DNA of 64,000 nt from Castor canadensis. Its lineage: Eukaryota; Chordata; Mammalia; Rodentia; Castoridae. The stretch covers positions 97,223,583-97,287,582 of the forward strand of contig NC_133390.1 in the NCBI RefSeq assembly GCF_047511655.1, given 5' to 3'. Each line of letters opens with the position of its first letter. Position 1 is the first letter of the stretch. This document shows, one piece after another, positions 43,651 through 53,567 of this stretch. The notes under the pieces are model-generated. The model did no database searches. It was not told the origin of the DNA and saw only the letters and a program-made list of their open reading frames with translations. The translations under genes were made by a program, and so were the position numbers.

Positions 43651-44577
43651 TCCCTTCTAATTTTGAACGAAAATAGAATCCTAGAGCTACCCATTAGCCA
43701 CTGTTTTATAGGATGGTAGAAGTATTTGGTTTGTGTTTTTTACTTGTTAGAGATTAGAAGGTATTTGAGCAAAATAAAACTGATTAAAGAAGTTTTAAGT
43801 AACTTTGAGCATGAGGGAAATCACTTTGAGGTACAGAGCTATATCAAAAGCTACAATCCAACTTTTTCACCACAAAGGCCAAATGGTTGAAACTATTTAA
43901 AAAGCTATTGATAGCTGTCTCCCTCATTAAACAGTCTTACACAATAAGACTTCCATTTTATGCATTGAGAGGAAGGGAGAGGGGCCAGCCTTCTGGGGTA
44001 CTGAGGAAGTTGCTTTAAATGATGGATCTCAGTTTCCAGAAACCTGGATCCAAAGATAGAATGAGTTGCCATTCCTGAACTTATTGAGTGACTTGGAGGC
44101 TCAGATTTCTTTTTTCTTCTACAGCTCCATCTAGGTGAGTTATAGACCTTCTTTGCCAACAGCCAAAGAAAGCCATGGTGGGACACAATTTTGCTGTGCC
44201 TAGGATTCTTGTGCTGTGATTAGTTTCCCCCTTAGGAGATGGACTGCAACTAGAGGTGCTAGCTGGGAATAATAGTGATTTCGCCCAAGTTAATAGCTAC
44301 TTCTGCTCAGATATGTCAGTTTGTTCCTGTATATGGAGCAGGAACATATGCCCCCAACTTAGGCATCAGTGAGGAAGCCTTCTAGCGAGCCACTTCTCAC
44401 TACTTAAGCTCTTATTTTACAAGCCACACTGAGCCCAAGGAATCATACCCCTTTCGAGGCTACTGGCCAAGAATCATCTTGACCAGGTTTACAGAAATGT
44501 CCTTTTTCATGGGACTCTGGAAAAGGTGAATGGATGGTTTTTCTTATCCTTTCTCTTCTCTATATATCACAACATGT
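43651..44577. other. unique sequence, no gene seen
   Basis: A minus-strand 93-codon frame (43905-44186) has no recognisable domain. No repeat recognised. Confidence 0.4.
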
Positions 44578-44665
44578 ATCTTGGGAAGGTATCTCAGTGG
44601 TAGGACACATGCGTAAGGGCCCAGGTTCAAACCCCGGTACTGCAAAACAAAGCAAAGAAAAAACA
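44578..44665 (+). mobile_element. ID-like SINE, sense
   Basis: 'cttgggaaggtatctcagtg' 'gtaggacacatgcgtaagg' 'gttcaaaccccggtactgc' then an A/CAAA tail. The A box is worn, the B box good. Confidence 0.85.
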
Positions 44666-45514
44666 ATCTTTAGAAGGAAGAGATGCCTGCATATTTATTA
44701 AGATCTCCACAGCTCAGATGTTGGCCCCATCTTTGAAAATGGTAATCCTGATATATTTGGGGGGAAGGGGAATTAGGTCAAGCATGCCCAAATTTATTCA
44801 AAAGTGACTTTTAGGGAAAAGATAAATGCTCTTATTTGAAGTACCAGTCTCTTTCATTCTTTGAGAATAGAGTTTTTGACTCCTTTAAGTAAGTAAGTTC
44901 ATGCTAATCCTTAGAATTTATAGGGAAGAAAGGGTAAAGGGGGTTGTCTTCAACCCTCTGAGCGCTACATTCATCTTATGTCTGCATAAAGCTATATTTA
45001 GAAATATGGCCTTTGGTCACTATATCAATTAAAGTTGAAAAGATTTTATAATCTTAATATTGACTTATTTTTAATGAACTATAATTCTTTTTTTCTACTA
45101 CATCACTAATGGTCTATTAAATTAGAGAGGCTTTCTCTGCTCCAGAAGATATAGAGTCAAATGAAAAAGTCATTTTTGTAATGATATCCTAAAGCAATGT
45201 CACTATGATAATACAAAAAGAGTGGACTCACAGAACACGTATCTCTCTTTCATTTCACAGCTGGCATGTTTATTGCCTATTTACTTCACTTGGTCCACCT
45301 CTGGAAAAACCTTGTCATTAAAGATGTTTTCTTTTTTTTTTTCAAAGTGTGCCTTTGGACTTTGAGGAAGAAACATGACACTCATGTGTGCGCTAATAAA
45401 AACAGCATTTTCACCTCCTTTTATCAGTTTTTTTTTTTTTCGATTTCCTTTTATGAAGGCTCCTGGGATAAGTTTTAGTTAGTTGGGTGTCTGCATTAAT
45501 AGCACAAAAGAATA
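44666..45514. other. unique sequence, no gene seen
   Basis: AT-rich DNA with T-runs at 45331-45341 and 45429-45440. The 70-codon frame at 45266-45478 is T-run derived. Confidence 0.4.
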
Positions 45515-45740
45515 ATAGGTGCTATTTATTAGGTGCTGTCTATGTGAGAAATAGTAAGGCACTTTCTATGTAATACCTTGCTCAAAAACCAATGATAATA
45601 CCAATACAAAACCTATGGTAATATGGGATATCATTATTCTGAGTGAGCTGAAGAATGCAGCTAAAGTTTAGGATGGTTAAGGGATTTGCATATGGACACA
45701 GCTCTCAAAGAAATAAGAACCAGAACTTGGCAGTTTTAGT
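45515..45740 (-). mobile_element. MIR, antisense, worn
   Basis: 'aataataggtgctatttatt' 'aggtgctgtctatgtgag' 'taaggcactttctatgtaa' then 'ggttaagggatttgcatatg' and 'gaaccagaacttggcag' follow antisense MIR. Confidence 0.7.
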
Positions 45741-46264
45741 CCCATCTACTAGCTGCATTTGGCTATTTGAGGGTTTGCACCTAGGAATGTAGGAAAACAT
45801 TTTCCCTTGGCTAATACTCACTATTTGCTGACTAGTTGCTCTTTGTAGAATACTAGAACTCATACACTTAGGAAAAAAAAGAAAAAAAAAAAACCTGTGC
45901 TCACAAACTAATATGGAAGAAAATGAAATTTACTTTATGATAAAAAAATATATATACATATGTTGATAGGCTGGAGGACCAAGGAAAGGAGTTCCTTATC
46001 TTGGTGGGCAAAAATTATTATTTCATCAAAATGTTGAAATTACTGTGAAGGGGTGGTGCCAGCTAGCCAGTCTCTCAGAGTAGTGATAAGGCAATGTGTC
46101 GGTCTTTCCTCAGTCTCCACCAGTAAAATAATTTCAGGAACCCAGGAAGAGTTTTTAGCAGAGGTTACTACCTTCCAGTCAGTGGCTTAGGGGCCTCAAG
46201 AAAAGTACAATGACCTCAGATCAGTTGAGAGATGAGTAATAATGTGTTAAAAGGGACAAATTAC
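45741..46264. other. unique sequence, no gene seen
   Basis: A-run with breaks at 45872-45893 and an AT-rich 'aaaaaaatatatatacatat' at 45944-45963. No gene or repeat named. Confidence 0.4.
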
Positions 46265-46805
46265 AATGAGACTCAATGTACATATACATTAGAAATATAT
46301 GTATAAAATGAATCTTGACTCCTACCTCACTCTACACTATGCAACAATTCCAGAGGGGTTACAAAACTATATGTGAAAAGAAAAGCAACATAATTCTGTA
46401 ACACAACATAGGATAATACCTTTGTGTCTCTGGAATGGGAAAGTATTTCCTCAATGGGACACACATACCCAGAAACCTACTGATCTACTAGTAAAAGAAA
46501 AGATGGACATAGTGGCCTTCAACAAAATTAATAGCTTCTGTCATCAAAGACAGCATTAAGACATTAGAAAGACAAGCCACACAATGAAAGAATACATTTG
46601 CAACGCATAGAACTCACGAAAGACTTGTGGCTAGAATATCTAATGAACTTCTATAAATCAATCACAGACAGACAACCCAGTAGAAAAATGTATAAACAAC
46701 TTTAACAGGGAAGCCCCCAAAGCAGATATCCAAATGGCTGATAACTATTAATTGTCATCAAGGAAATACAAACATGATTGAGCCATCCCATTACCCTCCT
46801 ACTTC
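46265..46805 (+). mobile_element. old L1 ORF2 fragment, sense half of a split L1
   Basis: 'cttgactcctacctcactct', 'aaaattaatagcttctgtca', 'tggctagaatatctaatgaa', 'ccaaatggctgataactatt' and 'catcaaggaaatacaaac' are ORF2 in order. It stops where the first palindromic arm begins. Its continuation is found inverted at 47310-47866. Confidence 0.85.
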
Positions 46806-46966
46806 TTTGCTTTTGTTACTCTTTCCATTTCAACAGTGTTCTTTTCTTCTCCTATCAATACCATTCTTATCCTTTAAGGTCCAGCTGGGGTAGACAACAG
46901 TACAGTTCATCACATATTTCTGCTTCTAGTCCTGCTAAACATCCAGCAGTTTACACTCTTACTTCT
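46776..46966 (+). repeat. inverted-repeat arm 1 (about 190 bp)
   Basis: Matches the reverse complement of 47867-48060 at roughly 88-90% by eye, e.g. 'tttctttgcttttgttac', 'ccatttcaacagtgttcttt' and 'ggggtagacaacagtacag' in both. The first ~30 bp is still L1; the remaining ~150 bp is inserted material that I cannot name. The 65-codon frame here and the 81-codon minus frame at 47813-48058 look alike only because of this repeat. Confidence 0.95.
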
Positions 46967-47309
46967 TTGGGTTAACCAGAGTCATATGACTTGCTTTGGC
47001 CTACAAAAGATAAGTCCTTTAGTATAGAATATTACTTTAGTATATAATCATCTCAACTCTGTCTTCTTTATCACTATCTAGGACATATTTATTGTGTGAT
47101 TAGGTATGTCTGTGGTGAGATGGAGTTAGTGACAGAATAGGGAAACAGACACTCTTGAAAAAGTAATTAAAAAGAGAGGCAGAAGTATATAAATTCTAAA
47201 TAGAAAGACAAGTAAAGTCCCCTTACAATTGCAGAAGGAGGTGAAATTCTGCTGTATAACCACCATGCTGACTTCAATTATCAACACCACCAGTAAGTTT
47301 TGCCTATCT
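46967..47309. other. spacer between inverted arms
   Basis: Sequence between the inverted arm and the inverted L1 half. 'gacttgctttggcctac' resembles an old LTR phrase. No coding frame of note. Confidence 0.4.
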
Positions 47310-47866
47310 TTGAACTCCATATAAGTAAAATTATAGTATGTATTCTTTTCTGCCTGGCTTCTTTCCCTAAACATTACAGTTTTGAGATTAATTCATTTTG
47401 CTGAATGTATTCATAGTACATTCCTTCCCCCCTTTATTGTACACCATTGTATGACAATACTACAATTCATTTCTCCATTTTTCTGTCAGTGGACAATTGG
47501 ATTGCTTTCAGTTATTGGATATTTTAAATAATCTGCTATGAACATGTCTTTTTTTTTTTTTTTGAGACAGTCTTGCTATACAGTCCAGGCTGGCCTCAAA
47601 CTTGCAAACCACCTGTCTCAGCCTCTGAGTACAGGACAGACAGGCATGTTCCAGCACACATGGCTTTGAACATAAAATTTTAACATGTAAATAGATTTAT
47701 ACTTGAAAAATATTTGACAGAGGATAACATATGTCCAACTTTAGAAGAAATGTCAAATTGTTCTCTAAAGTGATGTCTTCAACTTCCATTCCTACCAGAA
47801 GTGTGAGCCACTCTACATCTTTGCCTTGGTATCATCAAGGCAAATTAACTTTAGCCATTCTGCTGA
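47310..47866 (-). mobile_element. old L1 3' half, inverted relative to 46265
   Basis: Antisense L1 text: 'tataagtaaaattatagtat', 'tgcctggcttctttccctaa', 'tattgtacaccattgtatga', 'gatattttaaataatctgct' and 'ttagccattctgctgagg'. In sense it continues just where the plus-strand half stops ('cagaatggctaaag'). A B1 SINE interrupts it. Confidence 0.85.
47548..47664 (-). mobile_element. B1-like SINE, antisense
   Basis: T-run (47551-47563), 'gagacagtcttgctatacag', 'ccaggctggcctcaaacttg' and 'gcatgttccagcacacatgg'. Flanking 'tgaacat' on both sides (47540s and 47666 on) is a likely short duplication. Confidence 0.88.
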
Positions 47867-48060
47867 GGAAGTAAGAGCATAAACTGCTGGATGTTTAACA
47901 GGAGGAGAAGTGGAAATATGTGACGATGAACTGTACTGTTGTCTACCCCAGTTGTACCTTAAAGCATGAGAATGGTATTGATAGGAGAAGAAAAGAACAC
48001 TGTTGAAATGGAAGGAGTAACAAAAGCAAAGAAATAGGGGGGAGATGAGGTAGCTCAATC
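47867..48060 (-). repeat. inverted-repeat arm 2 (about 194 bp)
   Basis: Reverse complement of arm 1 (46776-46966), with a 3-bp insertion and about 20 substitutions. It is joined at its left to the L1 3' half and stops sharply at 48060 ('tagctcaatc'). Confidence 0.95.
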
Positions 48061-48099
48061 AGAACGTCTTTGAAACGAACATGTGAGAGATGAGGCTAG

Positions 48100-49040
48100 A
48101 ATGGAGGGTTCAGTTAAATAACAAAAAAGCTTAGAAAATTAAGTGTTTTGGATTTATAATATGAGGTGGAGTGAGAAAATTTGTGAGTATTGGACATGAG
48201 TTTTCAGTGAGAAGGTACAGGTAGAAAAGAGGCTACCAGAATAGGGACGAATGGATGGAGGCCTCAGCGAGGACAGTGGCTGTAAGAATAGAAAAGTGGA
48301 AGCTGGAATTTGGAGGTCCACTTGGATATGAGGTAAAAATTAATAGTGATAACTTTTCTGTTTTATTCTATCCTGGAAGACTGGGAGAATGGTGATGATA
48401 TTTCATAGTGTACAAAGGACAACATGGGGGAAATGAGCAAGTTTGCTTCTGAAAGTGGTGAGTTTAAGGTGATTGGAGGACATCCAAATATGGAGGAACA
48501 GACACTCAAAAATTATTGTCTGGAACCTAAGAACAAAGACAAAATTAGATCTATTGATCCTTAAGTCAGTGTCAAATAGGTGAGAGTTGAAGGCATGGAA
48601 CTAGATGAATCTGCTCAGTGAGAGGGCACAGGTTAGAAGAAAGCCTGAAGATAGTTGTTGAACAATACTTACATTGAAGGAGCTGTTAAGAAAATGAAGA
48701 AGATGCTCCAAAGGCAAAGATGATGCATAGAACTCTATGAGAGATTCGTGGAGAAGGGAGTGGTTCACAACATTGCATGTCACCAAGAGGACATGTAGGA
48801 GGAACAACAAAAAGATGCATTGGACTGGCTGTTGAGGTGACAAGTGATCTTTGAGAAAGCATTTTTAGTAGAGACATGGGAATAGAAGGCAGGAGGATTA
48901 TGGCAAGAGGCAAATAAACAAGTATAGATTAGGCTTTTGGCAAATTTTGATTGAAAAGAAGATGAACCATGTATGGGCAAGTAGTTTAAGAGGAAGGTAG
49001 AGTTTCTGGAAAGTTTAGCTGTGTAACTTGCCATCACATC
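48100..49040 (+). mobile_element. ancient repeat, probable
   Basis: Purine-rich text with phrases such as 'ggagaagggagtggttcaca', 'gaggtgacaagtgatctttg' and 'ggaataggaaggcagg'-like wording that I associate with the same ancient mammalian repeat as 38395-38800. Minus-strand frames at 48601-49037 are shadows. Family not named. Confidence 0.45.
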
Positions 49041-50584
49041 TTGTATACTTCTTTTTGTACAAGGGTTTAAATTAAAAATAAATTATGCTAAAATCTAACT
49101 AACTTCTTGGGATGTTACAAAACATATGGTACCTCTGAGTGGACAGGGAAGTCTAAAAGGCATGAACATGTGACGAGGGACAAAGCAGAATCTGTCCTAG
49201 AACCATGTCTGGAGTGATCCACAATTCTCTGCTGGGTTTAGAAGCCAGCCAAAAGGAAGCTGAGAACTGCAAGTGGCCTTCTTTTCCATTGCATGGGTTG
49301 TGTCTGCCAAAAGAGGGGCTAACACCGAGGGCAACAGCGTGGAGAGACAGAACCAGAGGCTCAATGTGTCCCTGATTGTGCACTCTTCTGTTACAGAAGC
49401 CAATTAATCCTCCTCTTCATTAAAACTAGCTTGAGCTAGGTGTTCTTCCATTTCAGATAGCATTACTTAAAGCTCTCTGTGAGTCCCTTCCACATCACAG
49501 GTGGGATTTTAAAGAACTGACTAACCTTTGCTAAAATCCGTGCATCTGTGATGATGAGAGAGAAGTTCAGAATGGAAGTGAATGGAACATCTGCCTTTCC
49601 TTAGATTGTTAATGACTTTTGCTGTATGAATAGCAAAAATGACACAAGAAGAGAGACATTAGCGTTTGAGTCACCCGTGTACATAGTTTTCTTTGAGATA
49701 CAGTTATGGACAACATGTGCATTAGGTTATTCAGTTGTTTTCCTCAAAGGGACTCATTTTAAGAGCATAATGACATTGCCACTAACAAAAGGATAATATC
49801 TTTGATCTTTTGAAATTAAAATTTTTCCATCTTTCTAATATAATTGCAAGGTTCCAAGACTGAAAAAGGCTCTTTGCCACACACACACACACACGCTGCA
49901 TACTGGACTTCCTTATTTGTCTTTGGATTAGTTCCTGATTGCCATCACACACAGCAGCTAGAGATCCTTTCCTCTTTTGTGTGCTATCAGGCAGCATCAA
50001 TTTGTGAGCTGTAAATAGTCAGGCTCTCTCCTAAACATCAGACTTAACAAAGTTACCCTGAGGCCAAGAGATGAGGAATTGCTTCTCCATTTGCAGAATT
50101 TAAAAGAAAAAAAAAGCACCTAACTTTCAAAAGGAGCAGGAAGAAGCTTGTTCATAATAAATCACCAGCAAGCAAGTGTTCTGAGGAGGAAAAGGCCGAT
50201 ATTAATAGAGGCAGCATTTTTCTTTCAGCAGAAAAGATCTTTGAGTGAGTTGGAAGCTGACAGCTTTTATCCTAGGAAACTGAGAATTCCAATGGCACAA
50301 ACTTAAGAAGAAATGGCATTGTTTGATACCCATGAGCGTTTTTTCCCTCTAATTGCATTCAAGTGTCCAAACGCCTTACAGCATTTGTAAGCTCTGCACA
50401 TGTAAGGCCACAGTTCACTTTTTGTTTATATGTCAAGCAGTTTGGTTAATCCTATTAATTATCAATAGGAATAAAAGTATCACTGGGGATAAAAATGTAG
50501 CATGACAAAGAGTTGGTCTTTGGACCCTGAATAAATTATGAAGAAGTTTTCTTAATGTACTATCATATATTAGAAAGAAAAATG
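49041..50584. other. unique sequence, no gene seen
   Basis: A short (CA)n lies at 49879-49894. 50140-50480 has no repeat signature and balanced composition, so it could be conserved non-coding DNA, but I cannot test that. Minus frames at 49153-49403 have no domain. Confidence 0.4.
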
Positions 50585-50715
50585 CAATAGCCTGGGGGTT
50601 CGAAGACTGGTTCCTAATTCTTGCTTTCTAGCTCCCAGGGTAAACCATGGATAAATGAGCCGATTTCTCTGGACCTCAGTTTCCTCAGCTGTTATAGGAG
50701 GTTGGGGAAGGGAGA
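50585..50715 (+). mobile_element. MIR fragment
   Basis: 'gcctgggggttcgaagactg' 'gttcctaattcttgctttc' 'gatttctctggacctcagt' 'ttcctcagctgttatagga' follow MIR. Confidence 0.8.
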
Positions 50716-50814
50716 GAGGGTTCTTTTGAACCATTGGTTGACGTCCAAGCTGCTGTTCTTGTGTAATAAATTATGCCAAATTTGCTGGCAGAAAACAATT
50801 GTCTTATTGCACCA

Positions 50815-50838
50815 CCATCTATGGGTGCCTATAGATGG
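50815..50838. other. perfect 8-bp hairpin
   Basis: CCATCTAT, loop of 8, ATAGATGG. Minor inverted repeat in unique DNA. Confidence 0.8.
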
Positions 50839-51129
50839 CTGTTCCAGCATGGTGGTCTCTCCAGTCTGGTGGTCTTAGAGTGGTCAAACATTGTACACAA
50901 CAGCTGGCTTCTCACAGTCCACACATCTCAAAAGGACCAAATAGCTGTGCTCTAGCCTTGGAAATCACAAACCACCACTTTCCATGCATTTTATTCATCA
51001 GTTAATCTTGGTGCTTTAATTTCTCATCTTCTCACTCTCCTTGATTGCTTGGTAGCAGTTATTCATTTCAGAAGTTATGTATATGATATTAAATATACAG
51101 CCTCTGATTTTTTTCTTGTGCTTTTACTC

Positions 51130-51740
51130 CTCTACTGACACCACAGTGTTAGCTCAGTGGCCTTAGTGGCCCTCCGTGTTCTGACTCCATCCCAACCTCT
51201 TGGCCTCATCTCCCTTGACCCTTTTCAGATTCCAGGCTCCAGCTATACCAGCCTACTTGCTATTCTGAGAGCATTAGTTTTCTTGCTTCTGTGCTTTTAT
51301 TCGCACTGGTTTCTTTCTGAGATGCCTTCCCTTTGTTCCCAGCATTAAACGCTATTCATTTTTGCAGGTCTTGCTCAAGTGCCACTTCACTGCAAAACCA
51401 TTCTGAATCCCAGGGCATAATTATTCTGTCCTTGCTCTCTGTGGCTCTTTACTGATAGCTCTTTTCCACTTTGCTTTGCTGGCTGTTTCCTCACTCCCAT
51501 AGAATTTTTTACTTTTTTAAATTATTATTTTGGCGGTACTGAGTTTTGAATTAGTGCCTCTTGTGTGATAGGCAGGAGCTCTATCACTTGAGCCACTCCA
51601 CCATCACTCCCATGGAATTTTAGTATCTTTGAAGACAGGAGCTATGCCACCATCATACCGCTGTCCTCCAAAGTGCCCCTCACAGTGCTTTTCCCCTAGC
51701 AAGCCACTCAATAACTGCACAATGGATGAATGATTGACTG
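51130..51740 (+). mobile_element. L2, long 3' copy, split by an ID SINE
   Basis: Ordered L2 phrases: 'ggccctccgtgttctgactc', 'ccagcctacttgctattctg', 'tttctgagatgccttccctt', 'gtcttgctcaagtgccactt', then after the SINE 'tttgaagacaggagctatgc' and 'caataactgcacaatggatg'. The 63-codon frame 51157-51348 is L2 debris. Confidence 0.85.
51525..51604 (-). mobile_element. ID-like SINE inside L2
   Basis: 'ggcggtactgagttttgaat' 'tagtgcctcttgtgtgatag' 'gcaggagctctatcacttga' 'gccactccacc'. Diverged but complete. Confidence 0.88.
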
Positions 51741-53363
51741 TACATCATTTTGAAGATTATAAGCTAGAATGTGTCAGGATTTTGCTACCTTTTTGTATTT
51801 TCAGTCAGCATTTAGCATTGTGGGTAGTGTATATATTTACTGTAAATACATTTAAAGCTTTTCCTCTTGAAACATCTCATACATGATGCTGGTTACACCT
51901 TTAAGCACTTCCACTAAAAAAATAAACTCTTTAGGGGCATAAATTGTGAATTCTGTATATTTGTGTCTTTTATTCTCCCAGATACTTGTTTTCCGACATA
52001 AATCACTTGAAATAAAAATACTTGCGACCTATTTCCTGGGTTCAAAAGCTATTGAGATAATTTTCTCATTCATTATGTATATATACATATCACTGTGCTG
52101 AGAAACATGTGAATATAGGACCATATATGCATTTATATTCAGATTTGTCATGAGCTTAGAGATGCCATGAAGGAAATGATATATACCAAAAAGAAATAAC
52201 AGCATCTAGCAAGCCTTTGCTGTAATGATATCCTTAGGTCGCAAACTTGCCCTTCGGTATTCCCATTCTATACAATCTTCCCACTGGATTTATTTGCATA
52301 TTGTCTTGCATTGAACTTGAAGAGAATGATAGAATGACTACCAGGGTGGAGTGGTGCAGCCAAAAGGCTGGAAGTAGAATTGGACCAGAGACAATTAGAG
52401 CCAGCAGGAACTAGAAGACTATGGGTCCAGGTCTTTTATGCTACAGATGAGGAAACTGAGGCTCAAGTTCATATTCTTGCCTTTGTACTTCACGATGCTT
52501 ATTCTTTGGGATCCTAAAATCAGAAAGGAGAGCTCATGGATTAAGGGAAGCCCAGTTTAGTGGCTGCTTTTCTTCTAGGGTCTCTTTTCAGCAGAGCATT
52601 CCAGAACACACCTGTTGGGTCACAGTCAGAGCTTAGTAAGTGTGCAATTATTTATATCACAAATGACATCATCCCTCCATCTCCTAAGCCACAGGGCTCG
52701 CCCCCATAGGTTTGCAATGGTTGCTAAGATGTCCCCTGATTTCATCGACCTTTGCATGTCTTCTATCCTTGACCTTTAAGGCTCCCTGGTGCCAGAATGT
52801 CTACAGCTGGAGGATCAAAGACCCTCAGAGGAAAAATCCATTCTTAAACAAGATGAGGACCGGGTAAGTTATTAGAAAAATCAGCTATATGCCCCAGAGC
52901 CCTTGTTCATGTGGAAAATGCCTGAACTATATCCCAAGTATAAACAGCAAGCTTAAGACCTAAACATAGCATGAGTCAGTGGCAGAACTGGTCTTAGAGC
53001 TGGAGTTTCCTGCCTGCCAGTCCAGAGCCACATTCCATTATTCTCTAAAGGACTTGATGTGCCTGGCAAAAAGTAAGTGCTCAATAAGTATCTTTGAAGT
53101 ATATGAATGAAGGAGATAGCCTATAATGAGAGATAAGATTATGATATAATTATAAACATGAGAACAAAACATAAAGTTGGAATTTAAGAATAAAAGACAG
53201 GGTTAGACATTTGAGTCCTCAAATTGAATCTGACTTCTGTTTCAGCTTCCTGGCAGGCAAGGCAAGAAGGGCAATGCACTGAGCTTCATCTAGGTTTCAT
53301 TGTATGAAAGAACACAGCCTTCTAGGGCAACACATAATTTCCTAACATCTCTGGAAACATGAG
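51741..53363. other. mostly unique; small MIR/L2 pieces
   Basis: Fragments: 52435-52475 'cagatgaggaaactgaggct' (antisense MIR core) and 52990-53110 ('gtgcctggcaaaaagtaagt' 'gctcaataagtatctttg', L2/MIR 3' end). A 'tatgtatatatacata' palindrome is at 52076-52091. No gene seen. Confidence 0.5.
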
Positions 53364-53567
53364 TCATATGGGAAAACCTCTTACCACACCAAAATGTCCC
53401 CAATATCTTAAGGACATCTGAAGATTATCCCTTGGTTTTTGGTCAAAGTGATTGTTGGCAACAGTTTTGTAGTCCCCCTCCTGAGTGGGGTTGCAACTGT
53501 ACTCAAAGAAGGTAGCTCCATTTCCGTGGCCATCCTCTGGTTGCCTGCAGCTGCTGTTTCTTTGCAC
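53364..53567 (-). other. exon-like open frame, unconfirmed
   Basis: A 67-codon frame in non-repeat DNA of balanced composition. On the minus strand a GTAAGA donor-like hexamer follows 'ttttggtgtg' near 53382. I do not recognise the peptide, and no good branch/polypyrimidine acceptor is evident upstream. It could be a chance frame or a lone exon. Confidence 0.15.

Noticed and set aside
46778-48058. Two similar small proteins on opposite strands (65 and 81 codons) that look like a family
   Set aside because: Similarity is fully explained by the inverted repeat arms; both frames run into L1 sequence.
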